DNA of 64,000 bases from Nitrosopumilus sp. (GTDB taxonomy: Archaea; Thermoproteota; Nitrososphaeria; Nitrososphaerales; Nitrosopumilaceae), in assembly GCF_025699125.1 (NCBI RefSeq), contig NZ_JAILWC010000001.1:662204-726203 (forward strand), in the 5' to 3' direction. Shown one piece after another: positions 41,630 through 50,178 of this stretch. The notes below the pieces were generated by a model that saw only the letters and a list, made by a program, of their open reading frames with translations, was not told the DNA's origin and did no database searches. The position numbers were made by a program, and so were the translations under genes. Position 1 is the first letter of the stretch. Each line of letters starts with the position of its first letter.

Positions 41630-41853
41630 TAATTGTCAAATTATCTGAATCAAATTTTGGCTTTTCATCTCTTAGTTTGTTGGCAATCAATACTGTCAAT
41701 ACCATAAAAATACTAAATCGTCGAGATATATCTTTACTAGTTTGTTCAAATTGTACCTACAAAATTAGGTGGATTTCAAGATTAATTATAAAAAAACTAT
41801 TTTAAAAATTTTAAAAACATTATCTTCATAAAATACAATTTAAAAAAAGAGAA

Positions 41854-42228
41854 TTATTTTAGACGTTTGTATATTTCTTTGAATTCTAGAGACAAATTAT
41901 ACGAGATGTTTAGGAGATGAGCCAATTGATTCATAGATGTTTTTTCATGTCCCAATTGTCTAAGAATAGTGAGTGCTTTTTGTGGAGAATTAATACTTAA
42001 TGGGCTTCGACCAGACCATGTTTTAAAGGCAGATTCTACATCCAAAGAAAAATTCAAAACAAATTCTTTCCAATTGGGCATAGATTTCAATGCTTTTTCA
42101 TTCAGCAATACGTGTGACAATTCACGAAATTCATTTTTCCTATCAGCATATAACATGCTAAGAGCCTGCTGGATTTTTTCTTCTTTGTATTCCTCTGCAT
42201 TCAACATATACATTCCTGAAATACTCAT
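41854..42228 (-). CDS. Hypothetical helical protein, 124 aa
   Basis: Helical, soluble protein (EEKIQQALSMLYADRKNEFR, ELSHVLLNEKALKSMPNWKE, SLEFKEIYKRLK). The C-terminal TILRQLGHEKTSMNQLAHLL segment has a helix-turn-helix-like rhythm (L-A-x-L-L-x-I) but is not convincing. No known family. Near the signalling cluster at 40-41.6 kb, divergent from nothing obvious. Confidence 0.55.
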   Translation of the reverse strand: MSISGMYMLNAEEYKEEKIQQALSMLYADRKNEFRELSHVLLNEKALKSMPNWKEFVLNFSLDVESAFKTWSGRSPLSINSPQKALTILRQLGHEKTSMNQLAHLLNISYNLSLEFKEIYKRLK

Positions 42229-42379
42229 ACTGGATTATACTCATGATCAAAGATAAACCCAGTAGATGATTCTCTTAAAAACTGTTAAAAAAATCAAAAA
42301 AAAATTAACATGTGTAAAGAATTCTAAAAAACAAGAGGAAGGGATTTTTCTTTAGAAGAATTTGCTCAAATTAGAAAAT

Positions 42380-43003
42380 TCACACAGGAAGTTCAGAGAA
42401 TCGATTTCCAACATAATCCCAGTTTACGACATTCCACCAAGCTTGTACATAATCAGGTCTCTTGTTTTGATATTTTAGATAATATGCATGTTCCCAGACA
42501 TCTAATCCTAAAAGAGGTGTTTTTTGGACCGTCCACGGACTATCTTGATTTTGAGTGGTTATGATCTCAATTTTATTATAAGTTTGATTAAAAACTAACC
42601 AACACCACCCACTTCCTTGAATCGCAATAGCTTTTTCTGAAAAAATTTTCTTGAAATTTTCAAAACTATCAAAATACACATCAATTGCATCCTCTAATTT
42701 TCCATTAGGTTTATCTTCACCATCAGGAGTCATAGTTTCCCAGAACAATCTATGATTTTCAAATCCCCCACCAAAGAAATTGATTGCGCTTCGTCCAGAC
42801 TCAGGAATTGATGTGAGTTCAGAAAGAATTGACGAAATGTATTTGGGATGAGATGCACCTCCAATTTCTTCAAGAGATTTGTTTAATCCATCAACATAAG
42901 ATTGGTGATGTTTTTGATGATGAATTTTCATGGTTTCTGTATCAATAAATGGTTCTAGTTCATCATAACCATAAGGCAATCTAGGAAGTTCATATCGGAC
43001 CAC
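42380..43003 (-). CDS. sod: Superoxide dismutase, Fe/Mn type
   Basis: Dismutates superoxide. 207 aa. Metal ligands: His28 in KIHHQKHHQSYVDGL, His in GGFENHRLFWETM, and the D-x-W-E-H motif LGLDVWEHAYYLKYQNKRPD. Second-shell GSGWCWLVFNQ and QAWWNVVNWDYVGNRF are typical. Fe versus Mn use cannot be told reliably. Alone in its transcript. Confidence 0.96.
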   Translation of the reverse strand: MVRYELPRLPYGYDELEPFIDTETMKIHHQKHHQSYVDGLNKSLEEIGGASHPKYISSILSELTSIPESGRSAINFFGGGFENHRLFWETMTPDGEDKPNGKLEDAIDVYFDSFENFKKIFSEKAIAIQGSGWCWLVFNQTYNKIEIITTQNQDSPWTVQKTPLLGLDVWEHAYYLKYQNKRPDYVQAWWNVVNWDYVGNRFSELPV

Positions 43004-43089
43004 GTTTCAAGGTTCAATAATCCACATATATTCTTCAAGAACAAAAATCAATTGGAAAGAATGATTAATCTTGGAAAGGAGAGCAAGAT

Positions 43090-43704
43090 ATGCGAAAATT
43101 AGGTACCATAGATTTAGAAATTTTGGATTTGGCAATGAAGGCAAATGGAACATTTAATGAAAATAATCTTGAGAAATCAGAATTAAAGAGATTAGGCGTA
43201 GGAAAAATTCTTGATTCGTTAGCATCTCTAAAAGATAGAAAATTCTTATCACTAAATAGCGACGGTTCATTTTCCATAACCAATCTTGCAAAAGAAATTC
43301 TTTGGAGCAACAACATACCAACATGGGCAAAAATTTTAAGACTACTTCAAATAAAATCATGCAGCATAAAACAGATTAGAGATATTCTTTCTATAAGAGA
43401 AGATGAAATTTTAGAAAATTTGGAAAAACTAAGAAAGAACCAATTTGTGCTAATGTCTCCACAAAGACAAGAAGATAAAATTATTAAAATTTACGAAATA
43501 ATGTCTGAAGGAATTGAAGAGATCGATAAAACAGAAGAATGTGGTTTTGAGAACACAGTATTTTCCGGTCCAACTCATGAAATTGAAATCATAAGTATAA
43601 TTGATGAGATTTCTAAAAATATCCAAGATTCCAAATTAGAGCAATCCGAGAAACAAAGTATTTTAGAAAAACTATCTAAATTAAAGAACAAACTAGAGAT
43701 TTAA
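43090..43704 (+). CDS. Helix-turn-helix protein, possible regulator
   Basis: 204 aa. A GGAG ribosome-binding site lies 11 nt before ATG 43090. Two wHTH-like blocks are suggested: LEILDLAMKANGTFNENNLE...ASLKDRKFLSLNSDGSF and LLQIKSCSIKQIRDILSIRE. The C-terminal part is an amphipathic helix (SILEKLSKLKNKLEI). Convergent, 1 nt apart, with the SNF2 helicase gene. Target unknown. Confidence 0.65.
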   Translation: MRKLGTIDLEILDLAMKANGTFNENNLEKSELKRLGVGKILDSLASLKDRKFLSLNSDGSFSITNLAKEILWSNNIPTWAKILRLLQIKSCSIKQIRDILSIREDEILENLEKLRKNQFVLMSPQRQEDKIIKIYEIMSEGIEEIDKTEECGFENTVFSGPTHEIEIISIIDEISKNIQDSKLEQSEKQSILEKLSKLKNKLEI

Positions 43705-45429
43705 TTATTTAGAACGAATCTTGTCTTGAATTTGTGCCAAAATGAGTTCTGCTTTGTCTTTATTTTCATAGTTATCGGTGGATTCATCCATAATTTCATC
43801 AATCTCATAGCTTTTATCCACTAAGATATTTGCAACGTGATCATCCAGAGTTCCTGCACCAATCAAATAATATGCAAACACCGTATTTTTCTGACCAATT
43901 CTGTGAAGCCTATCTTCTGCTTGTCTATGAATTGCAGGACTCCAATCAAGTTCTGCAAAAATTACATATTTTGCTCGAGTTAAATTAATACCCACATTTC
44001 CTGCGCGAATTCCAGCAATCATGAGTTTTGACTCACCCTTTTGGAATTTGTCTATTTGATCCTGTCTTAGTGTATCAGACTGTCCACCAATTATTGAAAC
44101 AGGGGAAAATTCTTCTAGGCTTTCATTTAGTAATTTATGAATTACTTTGTGATGACAAAATACTACAACACTTTCTTCTATTTCCATAATATTTTTTACA
44201 AAATTAATCACATGAGGTAGTTTAGCAAGTCCCGCAATCTGTCTTTCACTTTGAATAGCTCTATGATATGATGCAGATTTTGAAAATTCAGTTTCTGCAA
44301 CTTTTTGTTCATCTTCAAGTTTTTTCCAGATTTTATCAAGTTCTTCAAGATAGTAATCCGTATCAGCTGCTATTACTTCCTTGTAACGAACTTTATCTTT
44401 TAGCTCTTTTAACACGTCAGATTTCTTTCTTCTTAACATGACATGTTTTTGTAATTCATTTCTAAGAGATGCACGTTTGTTTTCTAATACGATGGCCTTA
44501 CCTTTTTCATTAACATAGCAAAAGTATTCACAAAATTCTTTAAAGCTTCCAAGTAGCCCAGGTTTTATTATATCAATGATAGGCCAAATTTCTGAACCTC
44601 TATTGTAAATAGGAGTGCCAGATAATCCAATTCTATACAATATGGTAGGAAGCGCAGCAAGTTTTTTCACGGCTTTATATTTTTGAGTGGTTTTCGATCT
44701 TAAATTATGAACTTCATCACAAACTATGGTTCTGAGTCCAACTTTCATCAGATCCTCAGACCTCTTTAAGAGCAGTTCATAATTGATAATGTAAATATCA
44801 GTTTTTGGCAGCTCTTCAGATTTTCCAGTTCGAATAATTGTAACACTGGGAGATTCAGTCTCAATAATTCTTCCGTTTCGACTTTTTTTCTTTAAGAATT
44901 TTTCAATCTCTCTTTCCCAATTGTTTAATGTGACCAATGGAGCCACAACGAGAACAGGAAAGGTTTGTTTTTCAGTAGACACATAAGATAATGTCTGAAC
45001 AGTTTTTCCCAACCCCATTTCATCAGCTAACAATGCATTACCAGAAGATTTGAGTAAAAAGTCCAACCCCTCCTTTTGAAAATTTAAAAGCTTTCCACGG
45101 AACTGTTCTCCAGATTTTGCTCGTTTTAATTTGTGTTTGATTGGAGGAAGTGTAGGCTTAGGGGCATAAGTTTTTACAATTTTTCTTTGCCAAATCGATT
45201 TTGACAAAATTTCTAGCGGGTATCTATCCATTATGAGTTTTAATTGTTTTACACTCTCAGTGCTGTCAGGAATAATTACTTCGTTGATGTTTTCCCCATA
45301 CCATGCTTCAGGAACCAGTCTTGAGATCATATTGACCGCACGATCACCAGTAATTTTCCAGCACCAGATTTTAGAATATTTGTCAAGAACATATTCTAAT
45401 GTTCCAATGTTTTCCATGGATGTTTCCAT
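43705..45429 (-). CDS. SNF2-family DNA helicase/translocase
   Basis: 574 aa Swi2/Snf2 ATPase. Walker A is ALLADEMGLGKTVQTLSYVS; motif II is CDEVHNLRSKT; later motifs are IGLSGTPIYNRG, VVVFCHHKVIHKLL, GIRAGNVGINLTRAKYVIF and the VI box AEDRLHRIGQKN. The N-terminal 100 residues are family-specific. Such enzymes remodel protein-DNA complexes by translocation, without unwinding. An ATG four codons in is an alternative start. Confidence 0.93.
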   Translation of the reverse strand: METSMENIGTLEYVLDKYSKIWCWKITGDRAVNMISRLVPEAWYGENINEVIIPDSTESVKQLKLIMDRYPLEILSKSIWQRKIVKTYAPKPTLPPIKHKLKRAKSGEQFRGKLLNFQKEGLDFLLKSSGNALLADEMGLGKTVQTLSYVSTEKQTFPVLVVAPLVTLNNWEREIEKFLKKKSRNGRIIETESPSVTIIRTGKSEELPKTDIYIINYELLLKRSEDLMKVGLRTIVCDEVHNLRSKTTQKYKAVKKLAALPTILYRIGLSGTPIYNRGSEIWPIIDIIKPGLLGSFKEFCEYFCYVNEKGKAIVLENKRASLRNELQKHVMLRRKKSDVLKELKDKVRYKEVIAADTDYYLEELDKIWKKLEDEQKVAETEFSKSASYHRAIQSERQIAGLAKLPHVINFVKNIMEIEESVVVFCHHKVIHKLLNESLEEFSPVSIIGGQSDTLRQDQIDKFQKGESKLMIAGIRAGNVGINLTRAKYVIFAELDWSPAIHRQAEDRLHRIGQKNTVFAYYLIGAGTLDDHVANILVDKSYEIDEIMDESTDNYENKDKAELILAQIQDKIRSK

Positions 45430-45959
45430 AATTTGTCGATAGAAAGTTTTTTTGCCTTATGAATCTTCATATTTTGGACGATCACTGAAGAAATCACCTC
45501 TGATCTAAAAGAGTTAAAATATGATATAGATCTTAGTATATGGCAAAAAATGGATTTTGAGACATATAGGCTCAAAATTGCACGATTTTGCCAAAAAATC
45601 AAGGCACATAAATTCAATTCATAGAGAATAAGATTAAGATTTACCGAGTTTTAAGATAATCACGATTTTAGTAAAACATGAATTCGTCAAAAACTCGAAG
45701 ATTGTTTCAAAAAGAAGGATATTGAATACGGGCATGAATTGTTTATAGAAATTTTATAGAAGATGGAAAAATTCAAAATACAAAAAATTACAAATCTACT
45801 CAAGAAAGGGCATGAACAGAAAATTTTGAAACATGAAATAACATAACAGTAGATCATTTGGCAACGATAAGATCTTTAAACACGTAAAAATATGAAATAG
45901 GAAAAATAGAATTTGTAATTAGAACATAGATTTAAAATTCATTACATTTCACATATGCT
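45430..45959. other. Intergenic region, no gene assigned
   Basis: 530 nt between the divergent SNF2 and PAC2 genes. An open frame without ATG/GTG/TTG from about 45481 to the stop at 45624 has coding-like composition (TSDLKELKYDIDLSIWQKMD, then FETYRLKIARFCQKIKAHKF), so it could be the 3' remnant of a lost gene. The rest is AT-rich and unstructured; GGCATGAATTGTTT and GGGCATGAACAG at 45731 and 45806 are similar but too short to interpret. Confidence 0.35.
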
Positions 45960-46640
45960 GTGGATTTTATTCAAAATGAAGAACCCAGAATAGAAAAACC
46001 GATCATTATTGCAGCAATGCAAGATATGGGAAATGTAGGAAGCATTGTAGTAAATTTCATTAACGATTCATTGAGAACAAAGACATTCAGAACTGCAAAG
46101 ACGGCTTATCCAACATATGTAATTGATAACGGAGGATACATTGATCTTCCAGATGAGAGTTGGGAATACAAATACACAGAAGATCTGATTGTTTTTGGAG
46201 GAGGAAAAGGACAGCCACAAAGCAACAGTGAATTAAATGCTTTATGTCAAGATGTGATAGATGTTGCAAAAAAGTATTCTGCAAAATTCATTTACACACT
46301 TGGAGGATTTCATACTAATGTAGTGCTAGATAACAATCCAAAAACATTCATCACTACTACATCCATGGAGTTAACAAAACAGATGGAAACACTTGAAGTA
46401 AATACAACTCCCCAAAAATCAATCATCACAGGATTTAATGGATTAATTCTTGGATTTGCCAAAAAGAATCAAATTCAAGGAATTGGCATGTATGGAGAAA
46501 TAAATGAGCCTGAAATTCCACAATATAGAGCCGCAATCAGCATCATCAAAACCATTGAAAAATTAACATATAGAAAATTTGGAGATACTAGTCAGTTAGA
46601 AGCAATAGCTCAAGAAATAGATAGAAAATTTAAAAATTGA
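45960..46640 (+). CDS. PAC2 family (proteasome assembly chaperone-like) protein
   Basis: 226 aa, GTG start. PIIIAAMQDMGNVGSIVVNF, VIDNGGYIDLPDESWEYKYT, DLIVFGGGKGQPQSNSELNA, and a GFNGLILGFAKKNQIQGIGM...EPEIPQYRAAISIIKTIEKL segment match the PAC2/ATP-grasp-like archaeal proteins related to proteasome assembly chaperones. Cellular role in archaea not established. Ends 2 nt before a convergent Cys/His-rich gene. Confidence 0.85.
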   Translation: MDFIQNEEPRIEKPIIIAAMQDMGNVGSIVVNFINDSLRTKTFRTAKTAYPTYVIDNGGYIDLPDESWEYKYTEDLIVFGGGKGQPQSNSELNALCQDVIDVAKKYSAKFIYTLGGFHTNVVLDNNPKTFITTTSMELTKQMETLEVNTTPQKSIITGFNGLILGFAKKNQIQGIGMYGEINEPEIPQYRAAISIIKTIEKLTYRKFGDTSQLEAIAQEIDRKFKN

Positions 46641-46642
46641 GA

Positions 46643-46789
46643 TCAGTGTGAACTGCCTACAGGATGAGGTTCCGTATTTTCGTCATGACAATCACAACTA
46701 CACAAATGAGTTTTATGATTATTCATGCAATCAATGCATTCAAAATGCTTCCGGGTTTCACATGCAGCACAAATCATACTACAAATCAT
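46643..46789 (-). CDS. Cys/His-rich microprotein, 48 aa
   Basis: ATG 46789 (or ATG 46777). MICSMICAACETRKHFECID, CMNNHKTHLCSCDCHDENTE and PHPVGSSH: eight Cys and five His, with CxxC, CxxCM, CxCxCH patterns. The arrangement would hold two metal ions, like a cross-brace or B-box-type finger. No known family matched. It lies 2 nt from the convergent PAC2 gene. Confidence 0.6.
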   Translation of the reverse strand: MICSMICAACETRKHFECIDCMNNHKTHLCSCDCHDENTEPHPVGSSH

Positions 46790-46829
46790 TAATAATAGAT
46801 GAATTTGAATTTTTTCTATTGTTTAAAAG

Positions 46830-47495
46830 CTAATATTCTATTTCACTTCGTCTAAGAAGATTTTCAGTCAATTCAACATATCCTTGTGGATCAACTTCCT
46901 TTGCAAAACCTTTGTCAATATTTATTAGATAAATTGAATGGAGACGAGCATTTAAGACATCATCATATTTGATAGGAGGATTTTTGTAATATCGATCACA
47001 GAGATCTTGAATTTTTCTTACATCTCTTTCATTTCTTGCATTTGGCGGCAATAGGAAAATTTTTGAAATAGGCAAGTTACCTACTGCAGGAGTAGCCAAT
47101 GAAAATTTTGAGCAATATTGACTGTATCGTGCAATCTTGCTCATTATTCGAGCTGCAAAATAATCTATAGTATCCATTGCATGTTCTGGAGGGGTGAATC
47201 CCGTTTCAATTTCAATTATTGTGTCACCATCCCCTTTTTTTGCATAAATGTCACATACCAAAATATCTGAAATGTCTTTTTCAACTTTAACGGTGTATCC
47301 TCGAGAAATCAAATTACTAGCACAAATTAATTCCAAAATTGAATGATTAATTTTTACCAAGTTTTTTTGATACATTTCTACTAATTGTTGGCAGACGTTG
47401 TTTAGTTTGAATACATCTTTTTCCTTAAGGCCGCAAGATAATTTCTCAGTCATTTGATTAACATCATTTCGAAATTTTACTAAATCCATGTTCAA
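46830..47495 (-). CDS. Possible PD-(D/E)xK nuclease-fold protein
   Basis: 221 aa. The core ILVCDIYAKKGDGDTIIEIE followed by TGFTPPEHAMD fits the D-(x)n-ExK-like arrangement (D and E-x-E; the Lys of ExK is replaced). The preceding helix (ELICASNLISRGYTVKVEKD) and following ARIMSKIARYSQYCSKFSLA resemble the fold's helices. Activity uncertain because the catalytic Lys is not in place. No obvious methylase partner nearby. Confidence 0.55.
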   Translation of the reverse strand: MNMDLVKFRNDVNQMTEKLSCGLKEKDVFKLNNVCQQLVEMYQKNLVKINHSILELICASNLISRGYTVKVEKDISDILVCDIYAKKGDGDTIIEIETGFTPPEHAMDTIDYFAARIMSKIARYSQYCSKFSLATPAVGNLPISKIFLLPPNARNERDVRKIQDLCDRYYKNPPIKYDDVLNARLHSIYLINIDKGFAKEVDPQGYVELTENLLRRSEIEY

Positions 47496-47648
47496 GATAT
47501 GATAAATTTTGGGGTTTAAGAAGTAGCGGGGAATAATATTTTAACAAAATTTATGCTTGTTTTGAAATAAAATTGCTCAAATAAAATTAAAAAATGGCTA
47601 ATTTTTATTCATACTTTGGCTTAACAAGGAAAATCCTAATGAAGCCAT

Positions 47649-48572
47649 GTGTACAAAAATAGACTTCTAGGAATAGGATTAATCTCATTTTTGATGCTAT
47701 TTTCAATTATTTCAACATCATATGCAGAATTATGGGAATTAGTCATAGAGGTTAATGTTGAAAAAGGAGCAATTTATGCAGGAGATTCAGTAATTGTTAC
47801 AGGTAAAGTAGTCGATCAGGCATACAAACCAATTAGGGGCGCAGAGGTTTTCATTAAAGCTGGATCATACACCACAAAAGCATTCACTGATCCTTGGGGG
47901 GTTTTTAGAGGAGAAATTAAAGATTTTGAAAGAATTCCAGGAACTTACATTGTTAATGTTATTGGTTCATGGTATGGAATGACAGGATTGTCAAGTACGG
48001 AATTTCAAGTGAAAGGAGACATATCACCAGTTTCTGAATTACAGGAAAAACTATCTACTGATGAAGCAATAAAATATCTGAGTTCAAATGAAAGTGATTT
48101 TGAAAAAAACCCCATAGGTCAGACTTTATTCAAATATTATCACAAAATACTAGATGAATTAATCTTGGAGCAAAAAATAGCCCAAAAACCTTCTGAAGAT
48201 AAAATATTCATGGAACATCAGAGATTAATTGCAGAAAATCTGAGAAACCAAGCAATCAATGAATTTAATCCGGGAGTCGGCATATATGACGGGATTCAAT
48301 ATAATGATTATATCAACAATCTTAATCCTAAGATCAAAGAACTTGTAATTAGCCAACTCAACTTTACAAAGAATAATTTTGCAGAAGCCCAAAAAATCAG
48401 AGATGATATTCTTGCAAATGGAGGAACGTATGAAGAGGCAAGACAAGCATATCTAGACAGGATATCAATTCCAAAAGAAACACTTGAAGAATTCAATAAA
48501 GAAAAAATAGATCAAGAATTAGAAGAAAGCTCAGAAAATAATACCACAGATGAAAATTCAGAAAATCAATGA
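47649..48572 (+). CDS. Secreted protein with Ig-like domain
   Basis: 307 aa with GTG start. Signal peptide: residues 1-26 (NRLLGIGLISFLMLFSIIST then SYAE). Residues 30-125 form a beta domain (VEKGAIYAGDSVIVTGKVVD, YKPIRGAEVFIKAGSYTTKA, FRGEIKDFERIPGTYIVNVI) like PEGA/carboxypeptidase-regulatory-like modules. The C-terminal half is helical, ending in an acidic tail (ELEESSENNTTDENSENQ). Envelope-exposed role inferred. Confidence 0.75.
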   Translation: MYKNRLLGIGLISFLMLFSIISTSYAELWELVIEVNVEKGAIYAGDSVIVTGKVVDQAYKPIRGAEVFIKAGSYTTKAFTDPWGVFRGEIKDFERIPGTYIVNVIGSWYGMTGLSSTEFQVKGDISPVSELQEKLSTDEAIKYLSSNESDFEKNPIGQTLFKYYHKILDELILEQKIAQKPSEDKIFMEHQRLIAENLRNQAINEFNPGVGIYDGIQYNDYINNLNPKIKELVISQLNFTKNNFAEAQKIRDDILANGGTYEEARQAYLDRISIPKETLEEFNKEKIDQELEESSENNTTDENSENQ

Positions 48573-48626
48573 ATGATTGATAAATTCTACGCGTGCCTTA
48601 TATTCAAAATTTCATAGTAATATTTA

Positions 48627-48794
48627 ATGAAAATAGATATTCCATTACCTTGCCCATCATGTGGCGGAAAAATGTATTCTGTAAGTTATGAATCATCATT
48701 TACCCTGCTCAAAAAAAGAAGTTGGCAAGTATGCAAAGAATGTAATTTTGAGAGGAATTCGGAAGATTTTAAAAAATCCATTTGCTGTGCATAA
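48627..48794 (+). CDS. Zinc-ribbon microprotein, 55 aa
   Basis: MKIDIPLPCPSCGGKMYSVS and QVCKECNFERNSEDFKKSIC, CA. CPSCGGK then CxxC after a 24-residue spacer; a third CC pair ends the protein. Likely a zinc ribbon. Lies 54 nt after the secreted protein on the same strand. Confidence 0.7.
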   Translation: MKIDIPLPCPSCGGKMYSVSYESSFTLLKKRSWQVCKECNFERNSEDFKKSICCA

Positions 48795-48850
48795 CAGCAT
48801 TTTTCTTTTTTATAAACAGTTTTTAATCAAAAATAAATAGAAAAAAGGAA

Positions 48851-49192
48851 TTGAAAATTTTACACAAGTCTTCTTGCATTACGTGCAAAAGAGCAATTTC
48901 AGAGATCGAAAGAATGAAAATAGATATTGAAAAAAGAGATTTTTTTAAAGAACCACTATCAGAAGGAGAACTAAAAAAAATCATCAAAATTACTGGTAAA
49001 AAACCATCAGAACTTCTTAGAAAAAGAGACAAAATGTTCAAAGAATTAGATTTAGAGAAGGGTAAAAAAACAGATACTCAAATAATTAAATTAATGATAA
49101 AGTATCCGGGATTGATATTACGGCCAATAATCATTTCAGGAAACAAGTCGTTTGTCGGGAAGATTGATTCAAAAAAATTTAAGATAACCTAA
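48851..49192 (+). CDS. ArsC/Spx family thioredoxin-fold protein
   Basis: 113 aa with TTG start. KILHKSSCITCKRAISEIER holds a CxxC redox motif at the N-terminus in the place of ArsC's active Cys. The KRDFFKEPLSEGELKKIIKI segment, the PSELLRKRDKMFKELD loop and the PGLILRPIIISGNKSFVG end (with the conserved R-P-I) match ArsC/YffB/Spx proteins. Redox or arsenate role undecided. Confidence 0.85.
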   Translation: MKILHKSSCITCKRAISEIERMKIDIEKRDFFKEPLSEGELKKIIKITGKKPSELLRKRDKMFKELDLEKGKKTDTQIIKLMIKYPGLILRPIIISGNKSFVGKIDSKKFKIT

Positions 49193-49428
49193 GAGCCCTG
49201 CTTGAAAATTCGGATAGCCTCCAAATGTGAACAATTTGCCTTCAAGCCCTTCCCATGATGGAATTTATAGAAATTTTTGAATCCAGGACATTCACAAGTA
49301 TCAGATGTAACGAAATATGATTTTTCAGGATCAGATGAAGATTTTATCTGAAACAAATCATCTTCTATTTGGACTACACCGCCGCTCTCGACTAATTTTT
49401 TTGCTTTTTTGATAGTGTTTACACTCAT
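49189..49428 (-). CDS. SWIM zinc-finger protein
   Basis: 79 aa. TIKKAKKLVESGGVVQIEDD, then KSYFVTSDTCECPGF and KGLKANCSHLEAIRIFKQ: the CxCx(n)CxH signature of a SWIM domain, which binds nucleic acid or protein in Rad51/Sws1 and other contexts. The partner is unknown. Overlaps the ArsC-like gene end by 4 nt. Confidence 0.8.
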   Translation of the reverse strand: MSVNTIKKAKKLVESGGVVQIEDDLFQIKSSSDPEKSYFVTSDTCECPGFKNFYKFHHGKGLKANCSHLEAIRIFKQGS

Positions 49429-49447
49429 GATATTTCAAAATATCTCA

Positions 49448-49741
49448 TCATTTTTTATTCTTTAATTTTTTCATCACATTTCCCCATTCCACATTATCCT
49501 GAGACATCGCATTTTCATACAAAAGTTCAAAGATCCATGCAAATATCTCACTCCAAATTGCCTTAAGGGATTCATCATCAGTCCAAATAACACTTGTTTT
49601 TACTGCACTCATTGCAAGAATATTATTTCTATTTTTTACTGGATTCTTTTCCCATTTTTTCAATACTCTGTCGCAAAATTCTAGAATCTCGTTTTTTGTT
49701 AAAACTAATTTATCAGGATCAAATGATTTCTTTTTTACCAT
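49448..49741 (-). CDS. Hypothetical protein, 97 aa
   Basis: Helical, with Lys-rich ends (MVKKKSFDPDKLVLTKNEIL, FAWIFELLYENAMSQDNVEW, MKKLKNKK). No motif. May be in the same transcript as the SWIM gene (19-nt gap). Confidence 0.6.
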   Translation of the reverse strand: MVKKKSFDPDKLVLTKNEILEFCDRVLKKWEKNPVKNRNNILAMSAVKTSVIWTDDESLKAIWSEIFAWIFELLYENAMSQDNVEWGNVMKKLKNKK

Positions 49742-49806
49742 AAATTGAATAGTAATAACTAATTATAATATTTTAAAAATCAAATTATTCATACTTTCAT
49801 AAAATG

Positions 49807-49813
49807 TTTATAT
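49807..49813 (+). promoter_or_regulatory. TATA box for the hairpin RNA at 49837
   Basis: TTTATAT with its centre 27 nt before 49837, the exact archaeal TATA-to-start spacing for the first G of the stem. No protein start fits downstream on the plus strand. Confidence 0.5.
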
Positions 49814-49836
49814 CTGATGTTAACTTAACGGGGTTA

Positions 49837-49900
49837 GACGAGAGATTTTGCCTTTCTGCCCGGAGTAACACCTAGAATTCGTTTCACTCTCGTCAGTTTT
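49837..49900 (+). ncRNA. Putative small hairpin RNA, about 64 nt
   Basis: Eight perfect pairs GACGAGAG (49837-49844) with CTCTCGTC (49887-49894) enclose a 42-nt loop rich in pyrimidines and containing GGAGTAACACC. The stem is followed by AGTTTTATT, an archaeal-style terminator. A TATA box sits at the correct distance upstream. It is not a tRNA (no T-arm). It could alternatively be a terminator-like structure behind the minus-strand gene at 49902, but no T-run exists in that direction. Confidence 0.5.
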
Positions 49901-49901
49901 A

Positions 49902-50099
49902 TTACAATATGATTTTTTGAACTCGGCCAATTTTTCCACCATTTAATTCAACTTTAATTCCATGCGGATGAGAATTACTTGAAGTAAGAATTCTCTTTAC
50001 AGAACCATCAGTTAAATTTCCTGTTTTTTGATCTTGTTTTAGAATAATCTGGACCATCATTCCAATCGATATTTCATCTCTGGATGGAATTGAAACCAA
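49902..50099 (-). CDS. YwbE-like (DUF2196) protein
   Basis: 65 aa. SRDEISIGMMVQIILKQDQK, TGNLTDGSVKRILTSSNSHP and HGIKVELNGGKIGRVQKI match the short beta-barrel YwbE/DUF2196 family. Possibly OB-fold nucleic-acid binding. Function unknown in any organism. Confidence 0.85.
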   Translation of the reverse strand: MVSIPSRDEISIGMMVQIILKQDQKTGNLTDGSVKRILTSSNSHPHGIKVELNGGKIGRVQKIIL

Positions 50100-50178
50100 T
50101 AATAAATTTACATGTATGAAGATTCTAAATCTTTGGGTATAAAATAAAGGAGTTTTGAAAGTTACTCAAAACGATTTT

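Noticed and set aside
45481-45624. Coding-like open frame without a start codon before PAC2
   Set aside because: No ATG, GTG or TTG after the upstream stop that would include the best part; may be a remnant, so mentioned only in the gap entry.
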